Shown here piece by piece: positions 7,539-14,744 of a DNA stretch of 21,660 nucleotides (within the stretch, counting starts at the first letter, position 1; each line of letters opens with the position of its first letter). The position numbers and the translations under genes are program-made. Below the pieces are notes generated by a model that worked only from the letters and a program-made list of their open reading frames with translations, searched no databases and had not been told where the DNA came from. The DNA comes from Limnochordia bacterium (lineage in GTDB: Bacteria; Bacillota; Limnochordia; DUMW01): contig JALNWK010000048.1 in the NCBI GenBank assembly GCA_023230925.1, forward strand, positions 1-21,660. The letters are read 5' to 3'.

Positions 7539-8744
7539 CTAGATATCCAAAAAGCCTCGCACAGCCAAACCCGACCGTCGTAGCCCGGTGCGGATATCGA
7601 TTTCTACAGCAAGTTCTTGAAAAAGTCGATCCCAATCTGCCTGCATCCTCTCCCACTCCTTGTAATAATTGCGGTAGAAGGAGGTACCAAACCCGAAGAT
7701 GTCAGATTTATACTCCTTTTGGGCAGCATCCAGTACCGATTGGACTTCCCCTCTTATCGCCTCTGCCACCCGTCGTTCGATACTGGCCCATTTCTCAAGC
7801 TGGGTAATGGGATCGAAAAAAACTTGGGTCTCCCCAAGATTCCCTTCGACATTAATCTCGATCTTGATCTGGGGTTTCCCATCGATTATCTTGGGAGTCA
7901 CTTTGCTTGAGGCCCGAATCACTTCAACCGTAATCAACCGATCTTGTTCGTTGGGGTACTCAACTACTAGGACAGTCCCCTTAATCTCTCCTTTGATCCA
8001 AAGAAGCCCTCTTGTTTGCTTCGGACCAAGCCAACCGACTAACTTATCCTTCTTGAAAACAGCAGCACCGGATAAGCGTGCGCTTGTTGAGATTACATCC
8101 CGTTTTGACTGTCCCCGTAGATCAACATCCGGTGGTCGATCTACAATTTCGGCCCGCAATGCCACTGGCTCCATTCCAGGGAGTTCTAGCATTTGCAATA
8201 AATCGTTTAGCTCAGTTCCTACCGTTGTCCCCAGGCCAGCAAGCGATCCAAGCAGGATACCCTGAGCACCTTCTGAGGGAAGCCTTTCTAGTTCAAACTC
8301 AGCCTGTAGTAAATCCACAGCCTTTGCTCCTTTGACAATCACCACTTGAACAGTCCTGCGGCTTTCCCCATCCCGGGCGAAAAGGTCGATGATTTCCATA
8401 ATGCCCTCCCGGGCTAGTTCCTCTCCGATGAGAATAAACCTGTTGTGGGCCCAGAAGGGTCGTCTAGGACTTTGGGAAAGAAAATTCCGGATCGCTTCGA
8501 ATACAGTATATCCGGTACTGGACACCAACCAGAAAGGTCGCTCCGCTACAACGGAAGGGCCCGCTAGAGCAAAGGGTTTGGCAATTTGGACACTGAGCAT
8601 GATCTTGCCTTCTTCGGCTGCCTTATCCACCCCAACAGCTAACACGAACCCTAAGGTTTCGATCTCCCGTCGGTTCCAGCAGCTAGTTAGAAACATCATT
8701 AGAATCAAGACAACCAGTACAAGTCTTCGCGTCCTTATACTCAT
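7539..8744 (-). CDS. gerC: Germinant-receptor C subunit, Ger(x)C lipoprotein
   Basis: Lipoprotein subunit of a spore germinant receptor, expected on the outer face of the spore inner membrane. From ATG 8744 the protein is 401 aa and begins with a basic, hydrophobic signal peptide and the lipobox LTSC (Cys 22), followed by the CWNRREIETLGFVLAVGVD segment typical of Ger(x)C proteins. The C-terminal half (IKIEINVEGNLGE, then a long helix ending with FGFGTSFYRNYYKEWERM) matches the GerC C-terminal domain. The frame reaches 8834, but the earlier codons overlap gerB and lack a signal peptide; the true start overlaps the gerB stop as TGATG, with AAGGAG upstream. Third gene of gerA-gerB-gerC. The germinant cannot be deduced. 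Confidence 0.93.
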   Translation of the reverse strand: MSIRTRRLVLVVLILMMFLTSCWNRREIETLGFVLAVGVDKAAEEGKIMLSVQIAKPFALAGPSVVAERPFWLVSSTGYTVFEAIRNFLSQSPRRPFWAHNRFILIGEELAREGIMEIIDLFARDGESRRTVQVVIVKGAKAVDLLQAEFELERLPSEGAQGILLGSLAGLGTTVGTELNDLLQMLELPGMEPVALRAEIVDRPPDVDLRGQSKRDVISTSARLSGAAVFKKDKLVGWLGPKQTRGLLWIKGEIKGTVLVVEYPNEQDRLITVEVIRASSKVTPKIIDGKPQIKIEINVEGNLGETQVFFDPITQLEKWASIERRVAEAIRGEVQSVLDAAQKEYKSDIFGFGTSFYRNYYKEWERMQADWDRLFQELAVEIDIRTGLRRSGLAVRGFLDI

Positions 8745-9841
8745 CACGCATCGCTCCTTAATCTGCGGAATAGCCAAGCAGCCGTAAGGGGCAGAAGAAT
8801 AACCAAGACCATTATGATCGAAAGATATCCCCACATGTCATATTCAAGAAACCGTTCCAGTTCCACAATGCTCTCAAAGGCCACCACACTCAAGGGCACC
8901 GCCAAAGCCGCGATAGGATAAACCAGAAACCGATATCCTTTTAGATTAAAGATCTGAGCAAGACCGATCGCCGTCGCCCAAAGCAAAGTTGCCAGGTTAA
9001 TGCCACTACTTAGCAGCCATACCCCCATGGATATTGCCTCCACCCGCTCAAAGAATCTAGCAATGGTGATCATGCGCGTAAGGCTATAAGGAGGCATCGT
9101 TAACCCATTTGCCGTGGGTCCAAAGACAGCCACCACCAAAATGGCAAACACCACAAGGATCACTCCGCTAATCAGCAGTCCAAGTAAGGAATACTTGAGG
9201 GCCTCATCCCGCTTATTCAAATAGGGAACGATAAGACCAAGGACAATCAGCTCTGTATAGAAGGAAAAGGAACTGATGGACGGTCGAATTAACCAAAGGG
9301 GACCCTGGGAGAGCACCGGTTTAAGTCGGAGGAAATCTGTTTTTTCGTAGGGTAACACCCAGATTAATAGAACAAAGGCCAGCACCACAAAAAGACTGTT
9401 TTCCCCCATTCGAGAGAAAACCTCTAACCCACATCGGGCGGCATTGGCAGCAATAGCCAACAGAACGATGATAAATACTAGAATCGGGGTGTCAGGCATA
9501 ATGGCAACCGTTAAGGAATCCCCAATACTCCGGGTGGCAACAACGATATCCCAGATCAGATAGCTCAAGACTGCCGCTCCAATAATTCTGCCAAAGAAAG
9601 GTCCAAGTGCTTCGATGGCGTACTCAATAATGGTCTTGTCAGGGAACCATTCAGCCAACTTGATGATCCATAATAAAAAAGGAATCGCCACAGCTAAACT
9701 GACCAATCCCGCAAGCCATGCATCCTGTACCGGGGAAAGACCTGTGATTAACGGAAAGGTAATCATGATGGATACAATCCGACCAAGGATAATCAGCGCC
9801 ATCATTTGACGCCCTGAGATCCTTCCTTTCTCCAGCTGCAT
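8744..9841 (-). CDS. gerB: Germinant-receptor B subunit, GerB-type permease
   Basis: Integral membrane subunit of the germinant receptor, APC-superfamily transporter fold, 365 aa, and the likely germinant-binding subunit. About ten hydrophobic segments are visible, starting near residue 14 (MMALIILGRIVSIMITFPLI) and ending near 360 with a short basic tail. The N-terminal GRISGRQ-type start and PDKTIIEYAIEALGPFFGRIIG loop are typical of spore germination permeases. The start is ATG 9841 with GGAGAG just upstream, two bases after the gerA stop, so it is tightly coupled. The stop overlaps the gerC start. The frame is intact and of family length. Confidence 0.93.
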   Translation of the reverse strand: MQLEKGRISGRQMMALIILGRIVSIMITFPLITGLSPVQDAWLAGLVSLAVAIPFLLWIIKLAEWFPDKTIIEYAIEALGPFFGRIIGAAVLSYLIWDIVVATRSIGDSLTVAIMPDTPILVFIIVLLAIAANAARCGLEVFSRMGENSLFVVLAFVLLIWVLPYEKTDFLRLKPVLSQGPLWLIRPSISSFSFYTELIVLGLIVPYLNKRDEALKYSLLGLLISGVILVVFAILVVAVFGPTANGLTMPPYSLTRMITIARFFERVEAISMGVWLLSSGINLATLLWATAIGLAQIFNLKGYRFLVYPIAALAVPLSVVAFESIVELERFLEYDMWGYLSIIMVLVILLPLTAAWLFRRLRSDA

Positions 9842-9843
9842 AC

Positions 9844-11445
9844 TTACTCTCCTTTCCGTCTTTTTCTTGGGGCTTTAGGTGGTCGGGGCTTTAGTTGCTT
9901 CTCCTGAAGAGTCGGTCTCTCGGTCCAAATAAGACCGGGTCTGGTATCCATGGCCCACCAGGGAGCTCTTATCATGACATCCTTGAAATCCGAAAATACA
10001 ACCGGAGCTAGGGGCTCCAAATAGGGTACTCCAAAGGAACGTAACGAACACAGATGAATCAAGAGCATGAACAAACCCACAAAAACGCCAAAAAGGCCCA
10101 GGGTACTGGCTAAGATAATCAAGGGAAACCTAAGAAGTCGGACACTGATCCCCAGACTGTAGATTGGAGTAGTAAAAGAAGCAATCGCCGTTACGGCTAC
10201 GACAATAATCATCGCAGAGGAGACAAGGCTTGCTTCTACGGCAGCTTGTCCTAGAATCAGTACACCAACAATACTAATTGCTGGTCCGATCACCATCGGT
10301 AGGCGCACACCCGCTTCCCGCAGAATCTCAAAAGCTACTTCCATAAGCAATGCTTCTACAACCGCGGGAAAGGGAACCCCCTCCCTTTGGGCTGCAATTG
10401 CAAGCACTAACGATGTCGGCAGCATTTCCTGGTGAAAGGTCGTAATGGCAACATAAATCGACGGAAAGGTCAAAGACAGGAAAAACGTAATCAAGCGCAA
10501 AAAACGTAGGGCTGAACCCACGGTGTACCTTTCATAGTAGTCCTCACTAGCAGTAAGATACATACTGAAGGTTGCGGGTAGAATCAACGCGAAGGGCGTG
10601 CCGTTGGTTAGGATAGCAACCCGTCCTTCCATGAGCTCGCCGGCCACCCGATCTGGTCGTTCGGTTCTAATTAGAGTGGGAAAGGGTGACAAAGGCGCAT
10701 CTTCAATGTACTCCTCCAATTGACCACTTTCGTTAATGGTATCCGTTGTAATTCGCTCAATCCGCCTGCGTACTTCCTCGACGATGCTCTGGCTTGCCAC
10801 CCCTTTGATATATGCAATGGACACCTTTGTCTTAGATATGGTTCCCACTTCCCGCTCTTCGAACCAAAGCCTAGGGGAACCAATTTTCCTTCTTAACATG
10901 GCAGTGTTGATCCGTAACACCTCGGTGAACCCTTCCTTCGGACCCCGGACCACAACCTCGGTAGTAGGCTCTTGGATCCCCCGATGTTCAGCTCCTTGGA
11001 CGCCACACACCAGTGCTTCACAGTAGTCCTCCACCAAAACAACGCAGTGACCCGTGCTAATACCTCCAAGCACCTCCATCAAATCGGAAACCCTCTTAAC
11101 ACTGCCAGCTAAGATCATCTGTTCTTGTAAGAAGTCAATGGGGGAACCTAGACTTACCCGCTTAGAGGAACTTAAGATCCCTTTGATCACAGCGGTGCTG
11201 ATGAGGTTATTATCTACCAATCCGTCAATGTATACTAATAGGATCTCGTGTTTGTGGGCCGATCCTAAGCGCAACCTTCTTAGGACTAGGTCACCGCTGT
11301 GCCCGAATGCGTTAGAGATAGTGTCTTCATTTGTTTCTAGACTATTGCTTAAGGGAGCATTCCATGCGCCCTGCTCCATCTCTTCCTTTAGGCCACGCCG
11401 CCCTATCTTTAGCATGTTTTTGAGAATATCCAGTATCTTTGACAC
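9844..11445 (-). CDS. gerA: Germinant-receptor A subunit, GerA family
   Basis: A subunit of a spore germinant receptor, 533 aa. The N-terminal cytoplasmic half (about 1-300) has the GerA pattern: DLVLRRLRLG, LVYIDGLVD, an STGHCVVLVED strand, TEVVVRGPKEGFTE, NTAMLRRKI and the junction sequence RPDRVAGELMEGRVAIL. About five membrane segments follow (about 325-480), including EALLMEVAFEILREAGVRLP, a conserved GerA segment. It ends in a proline-rich, strongly basic tail (PRPPKAPRKRRKGE), presumably cytoplasmic. The start GTG 11445 has only a weak purine-rich site (GGTGGTAAGAA), so a later start cannot be excluded. First gene of the ger operon, divergent from the ADP-dependent kinase. Forespore sigma-G expression is usual for such operons, but no complete sigma-G promoter was found here. 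Confidence 0.93.
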   Translation of the reverse strand: MSKILDILKNMLKIGRRGLKEEMEQGAWNAPLSNSLETNEDTISNAFGHSGDLVLRRLRLGSAHKHEILLVYIDGLVDNNLISTAVIKGILSSSKRVSLGSPIDFLQEQMILAGSVKRVSDLMEVLGGISTGHCVVLVEDYCEALVCGVQGAEHRGIQEPTTEVVVRGPKEGFTEVLRINTAMLRRKIGSPRLWFEEREVGTISKTKVSIAYIKGVASQSIVEEVRRRIERITTDTINESGQLEEYIEDAPLSPFPTLIRTERPDRVAGELMEGRVAILTNGTPFALILPATFSMYLTASEDYYERYTVGSALRFLRLITFFLSLTFPSIYVAITTFHQEMLPTSLVLAIAAQREGVPFPAVVEALLMEVAFEILREAGVRLPMVIGPAISIVGVLILGQAAVEASLVSSAMIIVVAVTAIASFTTPIYSLGISVRLLRFPLIILASTLGLFGVFVGLFMLLIHLCSLRSFGVPYLEPLAPVVFSDFKDVMIRAPWWAMDTRPGLIWTERPTLQEKQLKPRPPKAPRKRRKGE

Positions 11446-11531
11446 TTCTTACCACCCACATCTGACCTTGCTGAGCCCTTAGTTATTATTGCAAGAACAT
11501 CGGAAATTAATTCTCCCAAAGGTAAGAGCGG

Positions 11532-11558
11532 GCAGGTAATCCTGATTTACCGTCGAAG
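11532..11558 (+). promoter_or_regulatory. Sigma-H-like promoter of the ADP-dependent kinase gene
   Basis: GCAGGTAAT at 11532-11540, an 11-nt spacer, then GTCGAAG at 11552-11558 match the sigma-H pattern RnAGGAWWW-N11/12-RnnGAAT with two deviations (AGGT for AGGA, GAAG for GAAT). A 5-bp dyad GGTAA...TTACC (11535-11551) fills the spacer and could be an operator. The predicted transcript would start about 40 nt before the ATG. The match resembles the promoter at 21550-21576 of this window, which raises its weight, but it remains a visual match. Confidence 0.38.
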
Positions 11559-11580
11559 TATAGAATGGGCGAAAAATGGA

Positions 11581-11601
11581 CTCCCTCTTTTGTGAAGGGA
11601 G
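11581..11601 (+). promoter_or_regulatory. Hairpin covering the kinase ribosome binding site
   Basis: CTCCCT (11581-11586) is complementary to AGGGAG (11596-11601), with a 9-nt loop. AGGGAG is the Shine-Dalgarno sequence for the ATG at 11609, so folding would hide it. This site also decides the start: the longer frame from 11576 would place the Shine-Dalgarno inside the coding sequence. Confidence 0.45.
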
Positions 11602-11608
11602 CAACACA

Positions 11609-13006
11609 ATGGAACGACAGTGGAACAAGATCTATAGTTCAATAATCCAAGATGCCGTGGATCACATTGACAAGGTCCCCGGTGTTATCCTAGGTTTTCA
11701 CTCCACCATCGATGGACTTAAGCGAATTGATCCCAGGCAGATACAGAGTGCCCTAAAACAGTATAATGTATTAGATCAGCTGCCAATCGAGATCAATAAT
11801 CCCGCGGAACTGTTGACCGGTATGTTTCATAGCTTATCCAGGGGCAAAGCTCTACAGTTAATGATCCGAAATGAATCCACTTTTCGGTGGGTGATGGACC
11901 ACTTCGGCTATGACCAGCTACGGATGGGGGGCACCTCGGGAAATATGGCCAATGCCCTTTCCCCCTTGGGGTTTCGCCGCATCCTAGTATATGCCAATCC
12001 CTTAACCAAGGAACAAGCGGGTTTGTTTAACCAGGATACTAACCTTTTGGTCCTCGAAGAACAGGCAGGCAAGTTCAGCCTTCTGCATCCCCAACAAGCC
12101 TGGCAAGGTGAGGGAATTGAGGCGCTCCACTGGATTTTGGAATACCCTCAGGGATTGGACATTACAACCCCGCAGGAGACCTTCACCACCCCCCGGGCGA
12201 ATCGCTATATTGCCGCTTGGAATCCGGTAAATAACAAGTTGCAGATCACCAATACCTTTAAGCAGGGCTTGCTCGCCAAAGGATCTGAGTTCTCCCACTT
12301 TATCGTCTCGGGATTTCACATTCTTTCGGAGACTTATCCCGATGGAAGCAGCTATCTTGACTGTCTTCGGCCCGTCGCAGCGTTTCTGCAACAACTACGG
12401 AAGCAGCATCCACATCTGAAGCTACATTATGAATTTGCCTCCATCGCCAGTAGTAACATCCGCAAGGGTATCTTGACGGAGATTCTACCCTTCGTGGATA
12501 GCCTTGGTCTAAATGAAGTGGAGTTAGTTGCTCTTCTCAGGGATCTAGGTGAGGGGAGCCTGAGCACACAGATTGAGAATCATAATGATATTAACGATGT
12601 ATTAACCGGTACATTCCGGTTAATGCAACAGTTGGATCTAAATCGCATTCAGCTCCATGACCTAGGGTATTACCTGTGCCTCACCAAGCCAAATTACGTC
12701 TTGCCCGCGACTACCCAACGGGGCCTAGTACTGGCAGCTACTTTAGCTGCAGCTCGCACTAAAATGGGGCGGATTACAGGATCCCAAGACATCTTCACCG
12801 GCCTTGAGGTACCACTATCGAGTGATGGTTTGACGCGTTTAGTGAGGCTCTCTGAAACACTTGGGGATGAACTAGCCCAAACGGGCAAGGGCAAATACCA
12901 CGGATATGACTTGCTATATCTGCCTACCAAGGTGGTAGCAAAGCCTGTTCTGACGGTGGGACTAGGAGATCTGATTTCTAGTACTGGCTTCATCGTAGGA
13001 ACGTGA
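11609..13006 (+). CDS. ADP-dependent glucokinase/phosphofructokinase family kinase
   Basis: Sugar kinase of the ribokinase-fold ADP-GK/ADP-PFK family, which uses ADP rather than ATP to phosphorylate glucose or fructose 6-phosphate in the cytoplasm. In the 465-aa protein all three hallmark motifs are present: HYE (273-275), NEVE (302-305, metal/phosphate site) and GLGD (451-454, catalytic Asp 454), plus GGTSGNMA (107-114) and the family-typical TVGLGDLISSTGF ending. Length suits the family (about 450-500). The start is ATG 11609, with GGGAG 7 nt upstream. It is the only plus-strand gene in the window, divergent from gerA and convergent with the osmoprotectant operon. Sugar specificity cannot be read from the sequence by eye. 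The family was described in archaea and animals and is less common in bacteria. Confidence 0.85.
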   Translation: MERQWNKIYSSIIQDAVDHIDKVPGVILGFHSTIDGLKRIDPRQIQSALKQYNVLDQLPIEINNPAELLTGMFHSLSRGKALQLMIRNESTFRWVMDHFGYDQLRMGGTSGNMANALSPLGFRRILVYANPLTKEQAGLFNQDTNLLVLEEQAGKFSLLHPQQAWQGEGIEALHWILEYPQGLDITTPQETFTTPRANRYIAAWNPVNNKLQITNTFKQGLLAKGSEFSHFIVSGFHILSETYPDGSSYLDCLRPVAAFLQQLRKQHPHLKLHYEFASIASSNIRKGILTEILPFVDSLGLNEVELVALLRDLGEGSLSTQIENHNDINDVLTGTFRLMQQLDLNRIQLHDLGYYLCLTKPNYVLPATTQRGLVLAATLAAARTKMGRITGSQDIFTGLEVPLSSDGLTRLVRLSETLGDELAQTGKGKYHGYDLLYLPTKVVAKPVLTVGLGDLISSTGFIVGT

Positions 13007-13019
13007 TGAGCAATACTCT

Positions 13020-13049
13020 AGAAGGTGATGTGTCTTTGCATCACCTTCT
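13020..13049 (+). terminator. Terminator hairpin after the ADP-dependent kinase
   Basis: A perfect stem pairs GAAGGTGATG (13021-13030) with CATCACCTTC (13039-13048), extended by one A-T pair, around an 8-nt loop. It is 14 nt after the stop codon. Only a short T-stretch (CTTTT) follows some nucleotides later, so it may act together with the next structure, or in both directions between the convergent genes. Confidence 0.6.
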
Positions 13050-13084
13050 GAAGCTTTTGCCAAACAGATATGTCATGTTGGTAT

Positions 13085-13120
13085 AACCCTTATACAGGCC
13101 TAGACGCCTCGGGTTTTTTA
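13085..13120 (+). terminator. Second possible terminator with T6 tract
   Basis: AACCC (13085-13089) can pair with GGGTT (13111-13115), with an inner AGGC/GCCT stem (13096-13099 with 13106-13109) and a T-run completing GGGTTTTTT. An asymmetric internal loop weakens the structure. It lies just before the end of the convergent binding-protein gene and reads as a plus-strand terminator. Confidence 0.35.
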
Positions 13121-13127
13121 GTTGCCG

Positions 13128-14045
13128 CTAGATTAGTCCCTGTTCTCTGAGGAAGTCTTCGGCCACAATGGCTGGATCAACCCCGTCCACGTCCATCCTG
13201 GCATTTAGCCTCTGGATCGTCTCCTGGTCAATTCTCCCACTGAGTCGGTCCAGCACATCAAATAACTCGGGATATTCAACAAGGGTCTCTTGCCGCACAA
13301 TTAGCATCGCATCGTAAGGTGGAAAGAATGACCTATCGTCCTCAAGGACCTTGAGATCCATGGCGGCAATCCGACCATCGGAAGAGTAGGCCACAATTGC
13401 ATCTACATCGCCCTTTTCCACTGCCCGATACAGCAACCCGTAGCTCATAGCAACAGCCCTGCGAAATTTCATATCATAGACTTTTGTCATATGCGTATAA
13501 CTAACCACAACCTCTTCTCTGTACAGAAAATCCTCATCGGTTGCCAACACCATGCTTGATGCATATGGTCTGAGATCCGAGACTTTCTCCAAATTGTACT
13601 TCTTAGCAAGATCCCGTCGAACCGCAACTGCATAGGTGTTATCAAAGCCTAAGGGATCCATCAATAGCATATCATGTTGGGTGTCGACTTCCCTGGTAAC
13701 ATATGCTAAGACCTTCTGGGGATCGGTCCACTCCTCAGTGACGTCTTGTTTTAATACCGTTGTAAACTGCGTACCGGAATAGGTTAAATATATATCAACC
13801 TCACCGGTCTGAGTAGCAGCTACACTAACACCCAGCTCCATATTGGGAAGATGCTCCACATAAATGTCCGTATTTTCCTCCACAAGTCGTTTGATTAGCT
13901 CACCAAACAATACTGTCTCAGAGAAATCGAAGGACGAAAAAGTGATCTGCTTTTCCGGCTTGTTGGGCTGAGCAATGAAAATCAGAGTTACCAATAGAGC
14001 AATCCCCAGCAGTACAAAGAATCCCTTTCTTTTCCGCAAACTCAC
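13128..14045 (-). CDS. opuCC: Osmoprotectant ABC transporter substrate-binding protein
   Basis: Binding protein of the OpuAC/OpuCC/OsmF group, expected to capture glycine betaine, choline or related osmolytes outside the membrane. The protein (305 aa) starts with basic residues and one hydrophobic helix (about 8-25), then a type II periplasmic-binding fold: ITFSSFDFSETVLFGELI, GEVDIYLTYSGTQFTTVLK, DNTYAVAVRRDLA, VDAIVAYSSDGRI, FFPPYDAMLIVR and a C-terminal LSGRID helix. There is no lipobox cysteine after the helix, so it is probably held by an uncleaved N-terminal anchor. The start is GTG 14045 with GAGGGG 5 nt upstream; the TTG at 14069 extends the frame but has no ribosome binding site. Last gene of the transporter operon, 25 nt after the permease. 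Confidence 0.87.
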   Translation of the reverse strand: MSLRKRKGFFVLLGIALLVTLIFIAQPNKPEKQITFSSFDFSETVLFGELIKRLVEENTDIYVEHLPNMELGVSVAATQTGEVDIYLTYSGTQFTTVLKQDVTEEWTDPQKVLAYVTREVDTQHDMLLMDPLGFDNTYAVAVRRDLAKKYNLEKVSDLRPYASSMVLATDEDFLYREEVVVSYTHMTKVYDMKFRRAVAMSYGLLYRAVEKGDVDAIVAYSSDGRIAAMDLKVLEDDRSFFPPYDAMLIVRQETLVEYPELFDVLDRLSGRIDQETIQRLNARMDVDGVDPAIVAEDFLREQGLI

Positions 14046-14070
14046 AGCATCCCCTCTTTCCTTAAACAAG

Positions 14071-14727
14071 TTAATTAGATTTCATTGCCTCAGGGGTAAT
14101 AGTCTCCTCAAGTCTACCCAAAAGATAATCCACCATTAGGGCGAGTAATGCCGCAGGTATAGCACCCGCCAGCACAATGTGATTCCGAAGCATCCGTAAG
14201 CCAGTAACGATTAAGCCACCAAGACCACCACCGCCTACAAAAGCAGCCAGTGTTGCGGTACCGATCGAAATGGTCGTAGAGGTTCTAACACCGGCTAGTA
14301 TCATCGGTACAGCCAAGGGTAGTTCAACCTGTATAAGACACTGAAAGTCAGTCATACCCATACCCTTGGCTGCCTTCTTGATGAAGGGATCCACAGACTC
14401 AATCCCTGTATACGTGTTTCTTAGAATTGGCAGAAGAGCATAGATGAAAATTGCTACTATGGCTGGTCTAAAACCAATCCCAAGTCCAAGCATGACCATG
14501 AAGGACAATAATGCTAAACTAGGAATGGTCTGCATGATACCTGCTATGCTAAGCAAAGCCGTGGCCAATTTCTTACTGCGTGTGCAAATCACACCTAAAG
14601 GAACAGCTACTAAAATTGCAAGCCCCACAGGCAAAGCCACCAACAATACGATATGCTCGTAAATCGCGGTAAGCATCTGCGTTGGATGTGAGACTACATA
14701 CTCCCAGAATTGTATAAACGTCGACAA
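14071..14727 (-). CDS. opuCB: Osmoprotectant ABC transporter permease
   Basis: Inner-membrane permease of the OpuCB/OpuCD type (binding-protein-dependent transport family), 218 aa. Several hydrophobic segments start near residue 23 (IVLLVALPVGLAILVAVPLG). The cytoplasmic coupling loop is recognisable as AAKGMGMTDFQCLIQVELPL near 118-137, and the family's TATLAAFVGGGGLGGLI segment lies near 160-176. The start is TTG 14727, with GGGAGGAG 7 nt upstream, which decides it despite the rare codon. It lies 17 nt after the ATPase gene. This is the only permease gene in the operon, so the channel should be a homodimer, unlike Bacillus OpuC with its two permease genes. Confidence 0.92.
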   Translation of the reverse strand: MSTFIQFWEYVVSHPTQMLTAIYEHIVLLVALPVGLAILVAVPLGVICTRSKKLATALLSIAGIMQTIPSLALLSFMVMLGLGIGFRPAIVAIFIYALLPILRNTYTGIESVDPFIKKAAKGMGMTDFQCLIQVELPLAVPMILAGVRTSTTISIGTATLAAFVGGGGLGGLIVTGLRMLRNHIVLAGAIPAALLALMVDYLLGRLEETITPEAMKSN

Positions 14728-14744
14728 GTGTTGTCTCCTCCCTG

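Noticed and set aside
7699..8265. 188-codon plus-strand open frame opposite gerC
   Set aside because: It has no ribosome binding site or family motif and lies wholly inside the well-supported gerC coding sequence, so it is an antisense shadow.
11561..11567. CATTCTA on the minus strand upstream of gerA, a perfect sigma-G/F -10 match
   Set aside because: No GHATR-type -35 was found at 15-18 nt spacing, so there is no complete promoter.
12002..12394. 130-codon minus-strand frame inside the ADP-dependent kinase gene
   Set aside because: Antisense shadow of a gene whose three catalytic motifs are intact.
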